Positions 1 through 12,068 of a DNA stretch of 64,000 bases are shown piece by piece. The notes beneath the pieces are model-generated. The model was not told where the DNA came from and ran no database searches. It worked only from the letters and a program-made list of their open reading frames with translations. A program made the position numbers and the translations under genes. This DNA is from Sindora glabra. Its lineage: Eukaryota > Streptophyta > Magnoliopsida > Fabales > Fabaceae. Every line of letters starts with the position of its first letter. The stretch's first letter is position 1. The stretch lies in assembly GCA_020226215.1 (NCBI GenBank), contig CM035232.1, positions 14,110,316-14,174,315 on the forward strand, written 5' to 3'.

Positions 1-397
1 GATCACATTATGCAAATTCTATTTTTTTCTTCAGATCTATTTATAATTTTGCACTTATTGCAACTGCCATAAATCAGAAACCCAACATCATCAATACATC
101 TTTGCTTAAAGTAATTAAAAAACATGAGAACCACCCAAATAATGATTAGATATATGAATGGCAACATATAAATCAAAAATGTAAAATGTTTTGAGATGAC
201 AGCGCTGTGGCAGCACAAAGAGAACGACCAAATAAGGAACTATTCATCAGTAACTGGAAGGAAACCCTAATCAGATTCCTTTCTGAAATCAATATTATCC
301 ATTTACCAAAACTAAGTACCATCAACTGCAGAGATTAGCTGAAATATACTCAATAAAATCCATGTTACAAGATTATTAGCCAAACGTGCATATTCAC

Positions 398-1230
398 CTT
401 TTTGGTTTTCTTTCATCATTGACTCAACCACAACAGGATCTATGCCTTCTGCAAAGGGAGATGCATAAAAGCCATAGCTCAAAATCTTGGAATCCTTATG
501 TTCCCCGCATATCTATACATAAAGAATAACACCAAATTATTTGTGAACAACTGTACATCATCATGATAAAAATGATAATTACTCTACCAAATGCAGTACC
601 ATATCTCACAAAGAATTCAACTTCATACAAGAAGACAACCAATGTAACTCACAAGAAAACTAAATTAAAAGCATACATCGCAGTGGTTTAAATCACCAAG
701 GTTGACCATGGTACAATTTGTGCAGAACCACTTTACAATTTCAACACACTTCTGCAAGGGCTCCCAGTCGCTGTCGTCGTCGTCATCGTCATCATCAAAC
801 AAGCCTTGGTTTTGATACATATCCTGGAAAGTCATTTCCTTCTGCTGCCTGACCCTTTTCTTGGACTGTATGATACAGTTGTTCGAACCCAAAAAAAAGT
901 CACATTAGCATATATTAGAAGCTACAGAATACAATAAATGGGAGTTAAAAAAACCAATTTATTTCGGCCATAAATAAGTAAACCAATTAATACAACAATG
1001 GGTCAAAGCCCACTCACACATGCAGTATCAGATTGTATATTGGATTCAAGACCATCCAATCCTTCCTCTGATTTTCCACCACAACAAGGAGTGCCATTGG
1101 TCCCATCAGACATCGAGTTTTGACAGTTACCAATAAACCCATCCGCAGGAAGCTGATCACTGTGCTTGTAAAGACTTGTGTCAGCTTCTCCATTTGTTAG
1201 ACGACCCATGTTTGGTGTTTCAGTAACCAT
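398..1230 (-). CDS. HDA15: Histone deacetylase HDA15-like, N-terminal part (three exons, cut by window edge)
   Basis: Class II (RPD3/HDA1) histone deacetylases remove acetyl groups from histone lysines in the nucleus; plant HDA15 is known for repression with PIF-type factors. Coding exons read on the minus strand as 1230-1018, 865-677 and 512-398. Introns are GT-AG and phase 0 at both inner junctions. The ATG at 1230 opens a low-complexity leader. Exon 2 carries the motif EMTFQDMY, an eight-residue aspartate run, DWEPLQ, and then a RanBP2-type zinc finger (WFCTNCTMVN, HCD, ICGEHKDSK) completed across the exon 2/3 junction. The order acidic stretch, DWEP, zinc finger, GEHK, ASPF matches the HDA15 N terminus as I remember it. 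The exon 3 donor (GTGAAT, 397-392) leads into an intron with no recognisable exon before the window ends. The deacetylase domain is therefore missing, so the family call rests on the N terminus only. Confidence 0.85.
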
Positions 1231-1690
1231 TTTGTTCCAACACTTCCAGACTCAGCCTCTCACTCTCAGTTAGCACATTCCTTCCAAACGGCCGCTGGCT
1301 ACGCTCTCGCACACTGCTCAAACAAACGGCACAAACAGTGGCGGAATTAAAATTCAAACACCAAAAAAATGGTCTAACTCCTAACTCAGTGGAAATCATG
1401 TGACAGTTTAAAAAAAATTTGAAAAAACAGAGGAAGAACTAACCATGTTCACTACCCATTTTCAGGTACAAAGTCGTAAACAAAATATCAATCCATAAAA
1501 AAGAAGAAGAGACAAACTAGCAAGGGTGGAAGCACCTGAATTAAAGGTTGCTGTTGGAAGCAGAGAGCGATTCGGAGAAGACGAGGAGAAAATGAGATCT
1601 GCTTGAAAAGATGGAAGATTGAAAAATGAGAGGCCCGAGAGCACATAGAAAGAGAGAGACAGGGGTTGGGGTGTTACCGGTATTTAGACC
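1231..1690 (-). promoter_or_regulatory. HDA15 5' leader with a probable leader intron
   Basis: Read on the minus strand, this pyrimidine-rich stretch precedes the ATG at 1230. A possible donor (CAG|GTGCTT, near 1535) and acceptor (GAGCAG, near 1318) suggest a leader intron of about 220 bases. A TATA-like TATTTATA, read on the minus strand, sits at about 1720-1727, some 30-40 bases before the leader. An ATG near 1646 would open a short upstream frame if transcribed. Start site and splicing are inferred only. Confidence 0.4.
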
Positions 1691-2299
1691 AGACCAGCGG
1701 GGAAGCAAGCTGACGCACTGTATAAATAGCTCCGTCGTTGCTGCTCAGAAAGCCCAACCCGACAAAAATGGGATCAGGCTTTTATAATACTGGATTGGCC
1801 CATTATCGTATATTTGCTAAAATAAATAGTGCTTCTTGCGAAAGGAATTGGGGTGAAGGAAACTGCTAACATTAAATAATTAAATTGAATTTAATAACTA
1901 TAAATGCTGGAGCCCATTGGCTCAAACAGTATCCAATATATGGATGTGGAAGGCTTTATGCCTGCTTTTAAATTTAAAATTTAGATTTTGTTTGGTTGAC
2001 GAGAAAAAAAATAGAGAGGAAAGATTTTTTTTTAATTTATTCTTTTCTCTTGTTTAAATTAAAAGAAGGGAGAATTTTAAAGATAAAATGTGTGACTGTA
2101 ATTTTATAATCATTTCAAATTTTAAATTTTTTTCTTTTTCACTTTCTCTCCTATTTTGAAGGGGTTAATCTTTCACTTTTATTTGTATATACATTTAATT
2201 GTTTAATTACTCTCATCATTATAAAAAATATAAATATAATAATGATAATTAACCATAAACATAATAAACTTAATTTGTTATAAAGACATAGTGCTCCTA

Positions 2300-2815
2300 A
2301 CCTATTTAGCTTCAACATATTGAATAATATTAATTAATTAAATTTATATTATAAATTTAATTATTTATTAATTGAAAAAAATTTAATTATTAATAAAATT
2401 ATTTTAGAATTTTTATTATCATTTATTAAAAGTGTGTCGAGGCAAATTAATTTGCCTAATATGTTTAATAATTTTAATTAATAAAATTTATATTATAAAT
2501 TTATTTATTAAATTTAATTAATTATTATTTTTTTAAAAATATATTTAATCATTGATAAATTATTTAAAAATATATTTTAAAAATATTTAATTATCAATAA
2601 AATTATTTTAAAATTTTTATTATCATTTATTAAACGTGTGTTGAGGCAAATTAATTTGTCTAATATGTTTAATAATTTTAATTAATAAAATTTATATTAT
2701 AAATTTATTTATTAAATTTAATTACTTATTATTTTTAAAAAAATATATTTAATCATTGATAAATTATTTTTTAAAATTTTTATTATTATTTTATTGAGGT
2801 ATAAATTTTATATTT
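2300..2815. repeat. AT-rich tandem repeat, period about 204 bp
   Basis: The marker GTGTGTCGAGGCAAATTAAT begins at 2432 and recurs as GTGTGTTGAGGCAAATTAAT at 2636, 204 bp later. The downstream text (TAATATGTTTAATAATTTTA and on) matches nearly base for base in both copies. A partial earlier copy without the marker lies at about 2310-2430. This gives roughly 2.5 units. Confidence 0.75.
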
Positions 2816-3164
2816 TTATTATATATTATTATTTATAATTTAATTATTAATTATTCTATAAATAATATTTTAAAAAATTTTAATATAATTTTTTAAATAA
2901 ATTAATATATCAACTTGTTTACAACTTCAATCTAATCCATTATTATTCATATTAAATAAATCAACTCATTTGTAATCGAAATTCATATAAATTTAACTCG
3001 AGCTTATATAAAAACTATATAATTATATTAGATTATTATATTATATAAAAAATTATCACCCTTAAAATTAATAATCATGCTCACGCAAGTTATTATTACA
3101 CTTGTCTACTACTTTTTACTTTTGTTTGGTGGGTAAAAATAAAATTTATTTCATTTTTAAATAA

Positions 3165-3480
3165 TGTTTAAGTTTAAGTAAAAAAATTATTTCACTACCA
3201 TTTATTGACAATTTTTATTTTAAGTATATTTATCTCATTATAAAATTTATTAAATTTAACAAAAAATTTATTAGAATTCATTTTAATTAGTTAAAAGCAC
3301 ATATTATATATAAAAAATTTACCTTCTTTTTAATATTAAATTTATCATAATACTATCAAAATTTACATTTTAATTAAATTTTATACGAAATAAAAAAAAT
3401 TTATAAGTAAATTGAACTTATTTTTATTAAAATAAAATGAATTAAATTTTAAGAAAACTTGATTTCAAACGAAGCATTAA
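3165..3480 (+). repeat. Single copy of the arm of the 59-kb long-inverted-repeat family
   Basis: The segment around AATTCATTTTAATTAG, TATATAAAAAATTTACCTT, TTAATATTAAATTTATCATA and ACTATCAAAATTTACATTTT follows the same order as the left arm at 59340-59590. It has many small differences. No partner arm was seen nearby, so this looks like a solo or truncated copy. Confidence 0.45.
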
Positions 3481-4529
3481 AGTGCATCGTTTGAGAATGT
3501 AACTAGCACAAGTTATTTGTTGTTGGTTAAAGAAAATTACAATCAATTTATCGTTAGACTTGGAAAAATTTACGGGTAAATCGTTGAAATATTGTAATCC
3601 ATTAAAAAATAATATGAAAGTTTATGTGTGTAGCGGCTTGGGGAAGAATTTTATTATTTTATTACAAAACAAATTTTGAACGCAGGATATTTTAATAATA
3701 AATGCAACATATCAATAATTATTACATTTCTTAAATTTTATAATTAATATTATTAATTTTTATTTTTATTGTTGTTATATTTATCCATCCCTTCAATCAC
3801 TTAAAATATTAAAATAAATAAAAATTACTAAAATTAATTATTAAATAATAAATCAATAATATCAAATGCATATTTACTTTTTTGCTATGTTATTTTTTAT
3901 TATTTATTATAATATTATATATGAAAAATAAATAATTATAATAGATAATTCAGGTAGTGTATTATACTAGTTCTTGTTGTGTTGATAAAATTTCACAATT
4001 TTTCTCATGCTATAATCATAAGCTATGATATGGAATTTTCCGATTCAACAATAAAATTCTTGCAAAGCAAACAAAACTGTCCATCCCTCCCCATAGAAAG
4101 TTCTTGTTTATTTGAGTAAGGGGTGCTATTTTTTGATTCAATAAGATGTAATCTTTTCCATAATTTGGACCAAGGGGCATATGTTATCCTGTAGATATGG
4201 TAGGCATGGCCTATTATTTATCAATTACAAGGTGATGGTGCAGTCAATTTATGAAACCACACAAATTAAGAAAATTTCAAGAGAAGGGAATGAAGAGCCA
4301 TGATAATGGATCAACAAGATGTTGAACTTGGTCTGGTTTTGATTGCAATTTTTAGAGACGCAAAGCTTACCCTTTCAAAGTTGTACATAAATTAGGACTA
4401 TAAATAATAATATTGATCTGAAATCTCTGCAATTAATGCATCTTCTGGTTCTGGATTGAAGTCATTAGAGGTGGAATTTCGCACTTGACAAAACTACACA
4501 AAGAAGACTGAACCCAACACAAATGAGAG

Positions 4530-4684
4530 CAGTGGCGGAGCCAGGGGGGCAAGACTGGGCCCCGGCCCCCCCTGTTTTTTGAAATTTATTATATATATGT
4601 TATGAAAATTTATATTGGCCCACCCTAAATTTTAAAGTATTTCATTCTGGCCCCCCTATACTAAAATTTCTGCCTCCGCCACTG
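4530..4684. mobile_element. 155-bp non-autonomous hAT-type MITE
   Basis: The element begins CAGTGGCGGAGCCAGG and ends CTGCCTCCGCCACTG, imperfect terminal inverted repeats of about 15 bp. It is flanked by a perfect 8-bp direct repeat AATGAGAG (4522-4529 and 4685-4692). An 8-bp target duplication with these termini is the hallmark of the hAT superfamily. There is no coding capacity, so it would have been moved by a transposase from elsewhere. The element is notably GC-rich and contains C and G runs. Confidence 0.88.
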
Positions 4685-4987
4685 AATGAGAGGAACCCTG
4701 GTCTGATTTCACTGGCTGCTTACTAACATGGAAAAAAACTTCTAACTCAAATAGTATTTAGAACAATCCTAAATGTCCCAATAAATTTAAGCCGAACTGC
4801 AATTTCAAAAAATGATTAAAGATTGATGTTGCTAGTAAATTGTGTAAGCCCTGTTTAAAACTTGAATCGTGCGGCTGTTGTGATTGCGAAACCAACTTTC
4901 GGAACTGCTTTTTGGGTGAAACACCATCGCTCTAGTATTTAATATTTGTTGAAAGCTTTATTATTGTAAATTTGATCTGAGTTCTTG

Positions 4988-4988
<1 letters not shown>

Positions 4989-5024
<36 letters not shown>
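4989..5024. repeat. (TA)n microsatellite
   Basis: An uninterrupted alternation of T and A for about 35 bases lies in intergenic DNA. Confidence 0.95.
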
Positions 5025-5026
<2 letters not shown>

Positions 5027-5574
5027 AAACATTCTTTTCATTTAAAAAAAATGATTTTGTACAATATTTGTAATTAGGCTAAGTTTCACGTGATCTTCAT
5101 GTGACAAATAGGGGGCATTTTCTGTGACGTGGAACAAAACATGGTTTAAAACTGATCATGATCATGATTCTCTTCATGGCTGTGGCAGAGCTTGCTTTAA
5201 TTTTTTTGTGCTTTCACTATGTTTGAGTTTGATTTGTGATGTCAGTTTAATCATTTATTTGTGCGTCAAATGACAGCTACATCACTTTAGAAGTCTTGTG
5301 ACCTTCTTTGGATATTCGTACACTTTGAAGTAACCCTTCATTTGCCCAATTTGCCAAGTACTGAGAGCACACTGATAGAATACACCCTAATACTTTTGCT
5401 GCCTTCATCTCACGCCAATTATTATAATTATAAATGTCAACAATTAATTATTTCTAATGTGTATATAAAAGTGAATGTTGGAACCTTTTCTTTTTTCCTT
5501 TAACGGGAAAAGTTATATAGATACCAATAATCACTTGCATAGATAGAGAACTACCAAAGCATCACAATTTAAGA

Positions 5575-6006
5575 AATCATTTGGTTTATACAAGAAATAA
5601 TTTTCTACAGAAAATTAAAAATAATTTTTTATGTGAATTTTTTAGGAAGTACTCAAAGTTGTTTGGTATATACAAAGGAAGTGACGCTTCCTGAAAAGTA
5701 ACTTCTCATGTCTTGCTTGATTCAATATATCTCCAATATTATTATAATATAAAGTAATAAATTTTAGTTATTATTAATTAAATTTAATGAAGATAATTTT
5801 ATTATTGTATTCATAGAACTTACCTAAGGGGAGATAAGTAAGTAATTTCTCATAATTTTTAGGAAGTAGAACTTCCTAGAAAGTTTTATTTCCCAAAGTT
5901 CTATTTTTCACAATTTATAAGATAATGGCTAACTAAATAACTCACTAATTTTCTATTTTTTGGGAAATAGAACTTTCCATATTATTGAAGCAAACTAAAC
6001 GACCTC
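5575..6006. mobile_element. Possible MITE with weak terminal inverted repeats
   Basis: The left end (AATCATTTGGTTTATACA) and the reverse complement of the right end (GGTCGTTTAGTTTGCTTC) align imperfectly. Inner motifs such as GGAAGTAGAACTTCC and AAATAGAACTTTCC recur on both strands. Ends starting GGTCGTTTGG-like are common in plant DNA transposon relics. No clear target duplication was found, so limits are approximate. Confidence 0.4.
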
Positions 6007-6082
6007 TAAATACATAATAGCTCCCCGAAGAGGATATTCCAAAATATTTAGTTTATTATAGAGATATAGTACCTTTTGCAAA

Positions 6083-6117
6083 ATAATAATAATAATGATA
6101 ATAATAATAATAATAAA
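6083..6117. repeat. (AAT)n microsatellite
   Basis: AAT/ATA triplets repeat about eleven times with one G interruption. Short frames overlapping it on both strands are products of the repeat. Confidence 0.9.
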
Positions 6118-6520
6118 TGAGCCATGAAGTTTGCCTCCCTGTATCCATGCAAAGCTAAAGACATCCCCATCTTAGCAAGCAATGCTTTAACTTCTTCAAT
6201 GAAGCTATTGGCAATAAAAGAAGAATGCAAATTGTCAAATTTTGGAAAATTAATAATAGATAAAACATCCAATTCTATAGTAAATGGGAATAAGTTCCTA
6301 TTCTAGGCAAGAAAGTAGCCATCACTTAAAGTATTTAGTTATATCACAAAATTTGAACGTATGTCAAATTCTTTAAAGCAATTAACAATCCATTATTTAT
6401 TACATTTTTTTATTGCCATAGTACAATTAGTGGAATTAAAATTTCCTTTACTCGCTTCACTTGTGTTTAATTTATGATATTCATTTGGAGAAGGTTACCA
6501 CCTGATATCAGAATATAAAT

Positions 6521-6549
6521 GTATGTGTGTGTGTGTGTGTGTGTGTGTG
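6521..6549. repeat. (GT)n microsatellite
   Basis: About 13 GT units follow GTAT in intergenic DNA. Confidence 0.95.
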
Positions 6550-6559
6550 AGTATTGAAA

Positions 6560-7560
6560 AATAATAATTTTTTGTAAAGTTAAAATGATCGTGTGCAATA
6601 ATTGCATTTGTATAGAAGTCTTGCATGTGTAGAAAATGTTGAAGTTGATTTATTTTTATTTAATTGTACAAGTGATAGAACCTATAATGTGAAGGGAATA
6701 AGGTCACAAAAGTAATATTAGATATTATTATACTATTAAGAATGCCGGCTGAAGTTAATTTATATTAATTGATATGTATGTGTTTGGTTCAATTTCTAAA
6801 TTGAAATATCAAAATACATGTCCTAGGTATCTGAAAAGTTACATTGATTTCAAATCAAGAGATATATTAGTTTATAATTTAAAAAATGTGCTAACTAATG
6901 ACTAGAAGTTATATTAGTTCACAATAAAGAAATACATTAATTCATGATCAAGAATCATCTTAATTAATAATAAAAAAATTATATTAGTAAAAGATTAAAA
7001 CACATGTTAGTATAAAATCAAGAGATATAATAGTTCATAAGTAACAAATATATTGGTTCAAGCATTATTTATAAATATAATTAAAATATTTAAACAAATA
7101 AGTTAATGATATAGAAAAAAATGAAGAAATAAAAATGAATACTTGTGAGTGAATATAAAGAGATAAACAAATTTATCTTCCATTCTAAATGAAAAAAAAT
7201 AAATTTTTATATTCAATCAATCCGTTTTTCTCTAAATCATTTAAAAGAATTTTTAAATATGAGTTTATTTTATTACTGGTTGGTTAATATTTGTAATATT
7301 TAGATAAATTTTAAGATAGATTTATTAGAAACATTAGTGCAAATAGTGAGAGTAAAATTATTTAAAAAAAGATATTATTTGAAATACATTTTAAGCACAC
7401 CATAAATTTTAATTTAATTCTTTGCTTTGTTTTGCTTGAGCATAGTTTAACTAGTTCTCTCACCATCCTCTCCTAGAACTATTTTTTTTCACCAACAACA
7501 GATGGGTGGACCTTCCCAAAATATTGATTATTCATTCTTATAAATAGTAATTTTACATTA
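6560..7560. other. AT-rich intergenic DNA, nothing recognised
   Basis: Both strands are stop-dense. Scattered degenerate phrases resembling ATATTAGTTCATAATCAAG recur between 6850 and 7060, suggesting an old, very diverged tandem array of about 50-60 bases. Confidence 0.4.
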
Positions 7561-7599
7561 GGATTTTATTTTGTGCAATAAATAAATTATTTTGTGCAA

Positions 7600-8163
7600 T
7601 AAATAAATTATTTGAAGTAACTTATAATTTATAAATTATTACTTCTTCAAATTATTTTCAAATATATTTTTATTTTTATTAATTTACAACTCATGCTTTT
7701 CATAACATAAATTTAAATATTATTTTTTATAAAATATAATTAACTTAATTTTAAATTATAAATATATAAAAATTTATATGTAAATAAATAATTTCATAAA
7801 ATATAATTAATTATATTTTGGTGATTATAATTTTTTTATAAATAATAATAAAATAAAAATTATGTAATTAAATAAATATATAAGTTCATAAAATATAATT
7901 AATTAAATATTATATTTTTATTTTAAACTTTATAATCATATCAATATAATTTAATTTTTAGATAAATATATATTATTTTAATTATATATTTATTTTTATT
8001 AATATACCTTTTTTATATTATTTTACAATTTCAATTAGTTTAATAACTAATTTTACAAAATATTTCTTACACATATGTTGATGAATTACTAACTAGTTTA
8101 TTATTTACTTAATTTATTATTTATTAACTAACTTATAAGTTACTTGTACAAAATGGAGCCTAA
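7600..8163 (-). repeat. Dispersed repeat, copy 1 of 2
   Basis: The reverse complement of this interval matches 60778-61380 over about 550-600 bp. Shared phrases include TTTGAAGAAGTAATAATTTA (versus TTTGAAGATGTAATAATTTA), ATTTTATGAACTTATATATT and AAAATTAAGTTAATTATATT. A 22-bp direct duplication sits just outside its left end (about 7567-7610). It is probably an old non-autonomous transposon with no coding sequence. Confidence 0.7.
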
Positions 8164-8169
8164 GTCTTC

Positions 8170-10550
8170 AAAAATTTAAAAGTGATTTTTATAAAATTTT
8201 GATAGATGCTCAATTAAAAATCCAAACTCTTCCATGATTCAAAATCTCGAGTGTTAACCTGTATATCTATTATCATGTGGTGGGTTTTGTTTAATCTATG
8301 ACATCAAAAGGCAAGATATTAAAGTATTAGAAATATTTATATATCAATCCCTTGTTGCATAAATGCAAGAACTTGATAAAGATAATTCTCTATAAAATTA
8401 TTCATCACATCTATTGTGAAGCAAATTAATGTACTGATCATTTACCTAATATAGGTAGAAAAGAACAAGTATCCCTCACCTTACTTTGTAGCTGCCTTGA
8501 AGGTGTAATTTCTCGTTTTAGAAATGACATATCTTTAGTTTATTTTCTTATATTCACTTCTTTAATATAAGTATTGGTTAGTTGTCTATTTTTCCTTCCA
8601 AGAAAAAGAAAGAAATATCCACATATATTGATGAAATCTTAACCACTTGAAAATCTAAATGTCACTTAGCTGACTTTCTTTTTCAATTTTTATCCAAAAT
8701 AAATACGTGAAAAATTAAAAGTGTGTTTATATATATATATATATTTAAAGATAATTTTTAGAAATTATTAATTTATTTTTAAAAATTATTTTCAAATTGA
8801 AAGAAAATAAAAAAGATTAATATTATAAATAAATTTTTTTATTAAATTATAAGATTGACATTAATAATAAAAAAAATTAAAAACAATAAAAATTATTTTT
8901 ATTTTTTTTTATTTTTATTTATTAAAATTATAATTTTTAAATAAATTCTTCTCTTTTAAAAAATAAAAAATTATTTTTAAAAATAGTAAAACCTAAACAG
9001 CATTAACTTATTCACTATTGATGTGATGCTAGAGAGCCAACCAAAGAAGGGAAAATGACATGTACAATAAAGAGCCTAAGAAAAGGCACTATAATAGAAG
9101 ATACGAACAATTCTTTTATTAACTAAACACAATTTCAAATTTACAAAATCAAAATCAAAGAAGGGAAATAATCTATTATATATGTAAATTATGGATCAAC
9201 TTCATTTTCGACTGCTATTATGACTTTTTCATATTATTTAATTATAAAGAAAATAGAGGGAAAGGAAATTAAGGAGGAGAAATTTAGGTAGAAAGTCTAG
9301 TTATCTCCTATTTAGATATAAGGAGAAATTTAAAGGGAAAGAAATTTGAGTAAAAAATTATAGGGCCTATTAAAAAATTGTTCTTCCTTCATATAAGAAG
9401 AAATTAAGGGAAAAGATCTTATTTTTTGTATTTTTATCGTGTATGCCTATTGCTTACAAAGAAAGACTTGATGTTAGATTACATTTCCTCAAAACTACGA
9501 TCACCAGTTTGCATTGCACAAGACACCAAACAGATATATTTTCATTTTCTTTCTCTCCATTATCTGCAAATGGGTTACTATTTTTTACTACCATGATAGT
9601 AGCATTTTCAATTCTCAGTGCTTTCTAAAGTCATCGAAATCTGTAACTATTATGTGGTCTACAATCGATAACATACTAGAAAATATCATTTTGAATTGCT
9701 AGTGAACTATTGTTCAGATAGCCCCGGCCTCTCACTGGTTTGATCTAGTTCATTTGGGTTCAAATGCATGTAAACAAGCATGTTTTGGCTTTATTTGTAG
9801 GTGAAGATTGTTATAAAATGGAAAAGAACAGTGTTTGTTTAATGCTGGGTTGGCACACTCGACCATTAATAGTTACCTCGACATGGCAACTTAGTCGTAA
9901 GCCAGTTATTGTGATTTGAGTTAGATTAGAAAGATTTGAAATTTTACAAAAAGGCACAAATTTTATGTAAACCCCACTAAAAAGTGCATTATAAAGAATA
10001 GAGAGCAATGCTAGTGAGCAATACTGCAATGTGCTATGGTGAGCTATTTACACGACCATTGTTGCCAAGATTGAAACTTTAAGACCCACCATATTCATCT
10101 TCTCTACGACACTCATCTTTTTTTGGTAAAATATGTTCTATCTTTGGTAAAATGGAATCTTTTGTAATTCTTGAATGGTTGAAATGAAATTATCAAAGGT
10201 TTATTAAGTACTTGTAATTCTATTCTATTTTATATAAAATAATAATTAGAATCTTTCTCTTTTTAATCCTTGTTTATATTAAATTTCACTTCTTTATAGA
10301 ATAAAATGCATGAAATTTTTTTATTAACTTTTTAATTTATTAAAATGTGATGGTAATGTTTATGTGATTATTTAATGAAGTTTATAATAATTATAAGTAA
10401 ATAATTAATTATTTTTTAAAAATTATTTAATCATAATTTAAAAAATTACCACTAATTAATTATATATAATATTTTCAACAATAAAATAAATTATTCAATG
10501 AATTTAATGAATTGATAGTATAAATATTTTTATATTTAATACAATGAAGG
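8170..10550. other. Intergenic DNA, no gene seen
   Basis: The stretch is AT-rich to about 9.4 kb, then slightly more balanced (9.4-10.1 kb). The only frames are short and lack supporting motifs or splice structure. No similarity to the Copia element that begins near 10553 was seen. Confidence 0.5.
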
Positions 10551-10552
10551 CA

Positions 10553-10876
10553 TTGTATAAGCGTATAAGCATCTTAATCATATTTCTAAAGACCAAATTT
10601 AAAGGTTGATTAGAGAGGGCGTACTACACAATTTAAACTTCTCTGATCTAGACACCTATGTGGATTGTATTAAAAGAAAGCTCACTGCTAAGGCCATAAA
10701 GGGAAAGAGAGTCAAAAGACAATAGGTGCTAGAATTTATTCATATTGGTATTTGCAGTCTTATCACACCTATAGCCATGGGAAGATAGAAATACTTCATT
10801 ACTTTTATTAAATATTATTTACATTTCAAATCGATAAAAGTTGATTGTAGAAAAATCAAAGTTCTTAGATGCATTC
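10553..10876 (+). pseudogene. Ty1/Copia element, left fragment (pre-integrase zinc-binding region)
   Basis: The reading frame gives the Copia GAG-pre-integrase pattern: HISKDQI, REGVL, then a CVDC zinc-binding pair followed by KRKLTAKAIKGKR. The start of the integrase core follows (IHIGICSLITPIAMG, KYFITFI). Several stops break it. It runs directly into the target site CATTC, and the codons continue in phase on the far side of the Gypsy element (FLDAF then KIFKAG). Everything upstream (5' LTR, gag, protease) is missing. Confidence 0.82.
10872..10876. repeat. Target site duplication CATTC, left
   Basis: Five bases immediately before the TG of the 5' LTR, identical to 20752-20756 immediately after the 3' LTR. 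Confidence 0.93.
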
Positions 10877-12068
10877 TGTAATGTCCTGAATTTTTAATTC
10901 TATTATTTGAATTTTTAAATTCTAAGGTCGTAGAAATGAAGAGCACGTTTGAATTAGCTTGGTGGGTGAATCTTAAGTTGAAAGGAATTAAGTGTAAAGG
11001 TAAACAAAATTTTAAAGGAAAAAGGATAGTAGGAAAAGAATTAATTTCCCTAAACAATATAGATGATCAGAGAAGGTTAGAAAACCCTAAAAAGGGAAGT
11101 TATCTAAGTTTGATAGTGTAAGAAATTTTAAACAGACAGAAACCCTATGGACCAAATTGCAAAAGTGTAAAATCGGGTGTGGTTAAAGTGTAAATAACCA
11201 AGAATTTGGGATCTACTATGATAACCAAGAATTTAGGGTGTAATATGTGATTTTATTTAGTGAGACCAATAGACACATGACAAGTGTCATTATTAGAAGA
11301 AAATGGTAAGAATAGCCTTACTAATTGGTGAAAAAGGACCAAAATACCCTTGAAGCTTCATGAAAGCTCTTCTTCCTTCTCCTTTCTTCTCCGAGCCGTA
11401 GAACACCTCCATGAAAGCACCAAAAATGTGCAAGAGAGAGAAGGGAGAGAGAGAAAACTTCTTTTAACTTTTTCACCCAAATATAGTGAGAATTAGGCTT
11501 AATTGTAGAAGGAAAAGTTGTTCTTCTCATCAAGCTTTATCTATTGGTGTGTTTAGATTGAAGAAAGCTCAAGTTTGATCAAGTTTGATCAAGTTTGGTG
11601 AGCTCTAAGTGAGGATTTTCAAGTTGCAGCAAGAGGTAAAAATGTTCTCCTCTAAAAGCTCTTTAATGTACTCTTTTTAATTTCTTGAAATTTTAATGTT
11701 GGTGTAGTCAAAAGTAGTTGACCATGGAATTTTGGATGAATTGAACATGTCTAATGGTGTTTTGGATGTTGTTATGTTGATCTATGGCTTTGGTTTGGTG
11801 TAAAAACAATAAGAAACCATGATGTACACACTAGGATTTTAGAGGCATAACGGTGCATGTGTGGATTTGGCATGATTTGTTTGGAATTTGGCTAAATTGA
11901 TGAAATTAAGATGATTCTTATGAATTATGAAGCCTATGGAAGATGAAATTTTGAATTATGAAAGTGTGTATGAAACTTCCCTTTTGAGAAGCCAAAACCA
12001 TGAATGTGGAAAAGAATGAGGGAAGGAGATTTAGCCATTTAAATTGTGTTTTTTGAAGATTGGTAATG

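Larger units (their letters stand above)
1750..4521. other. AT-rich intergenic DNA with repeats, no gene seen
   Basis: No reading frame or splice pattern looks like a gene. It contains the 204-bp tandem repeat near 2.3-2.8 kb, one arm-like copy of the 59-kb inverted-repeat family (about 3165-3480), and a stretch near 3640-3960 resembling the inverted repeat at 52.5 kb. Confidence 0.6.

Noticed and set aside
6048..6306. Overlapping short frames on both strands
   Set aside because: They run through an AAT microsatellite and lack any motif.
9443..10029. Slightly GC-richer intergenic DNA with several 60-70 codon frames, considered as a lost gene
   Set aside because: Frames overlap on both strands, show no family motif, and no splice chain could be built.
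10936..11121. 61-codon plus-strand frame repeated at 18228-18413
   Set aside because: LTR leader sequence duplicated with the LTR; no motif.
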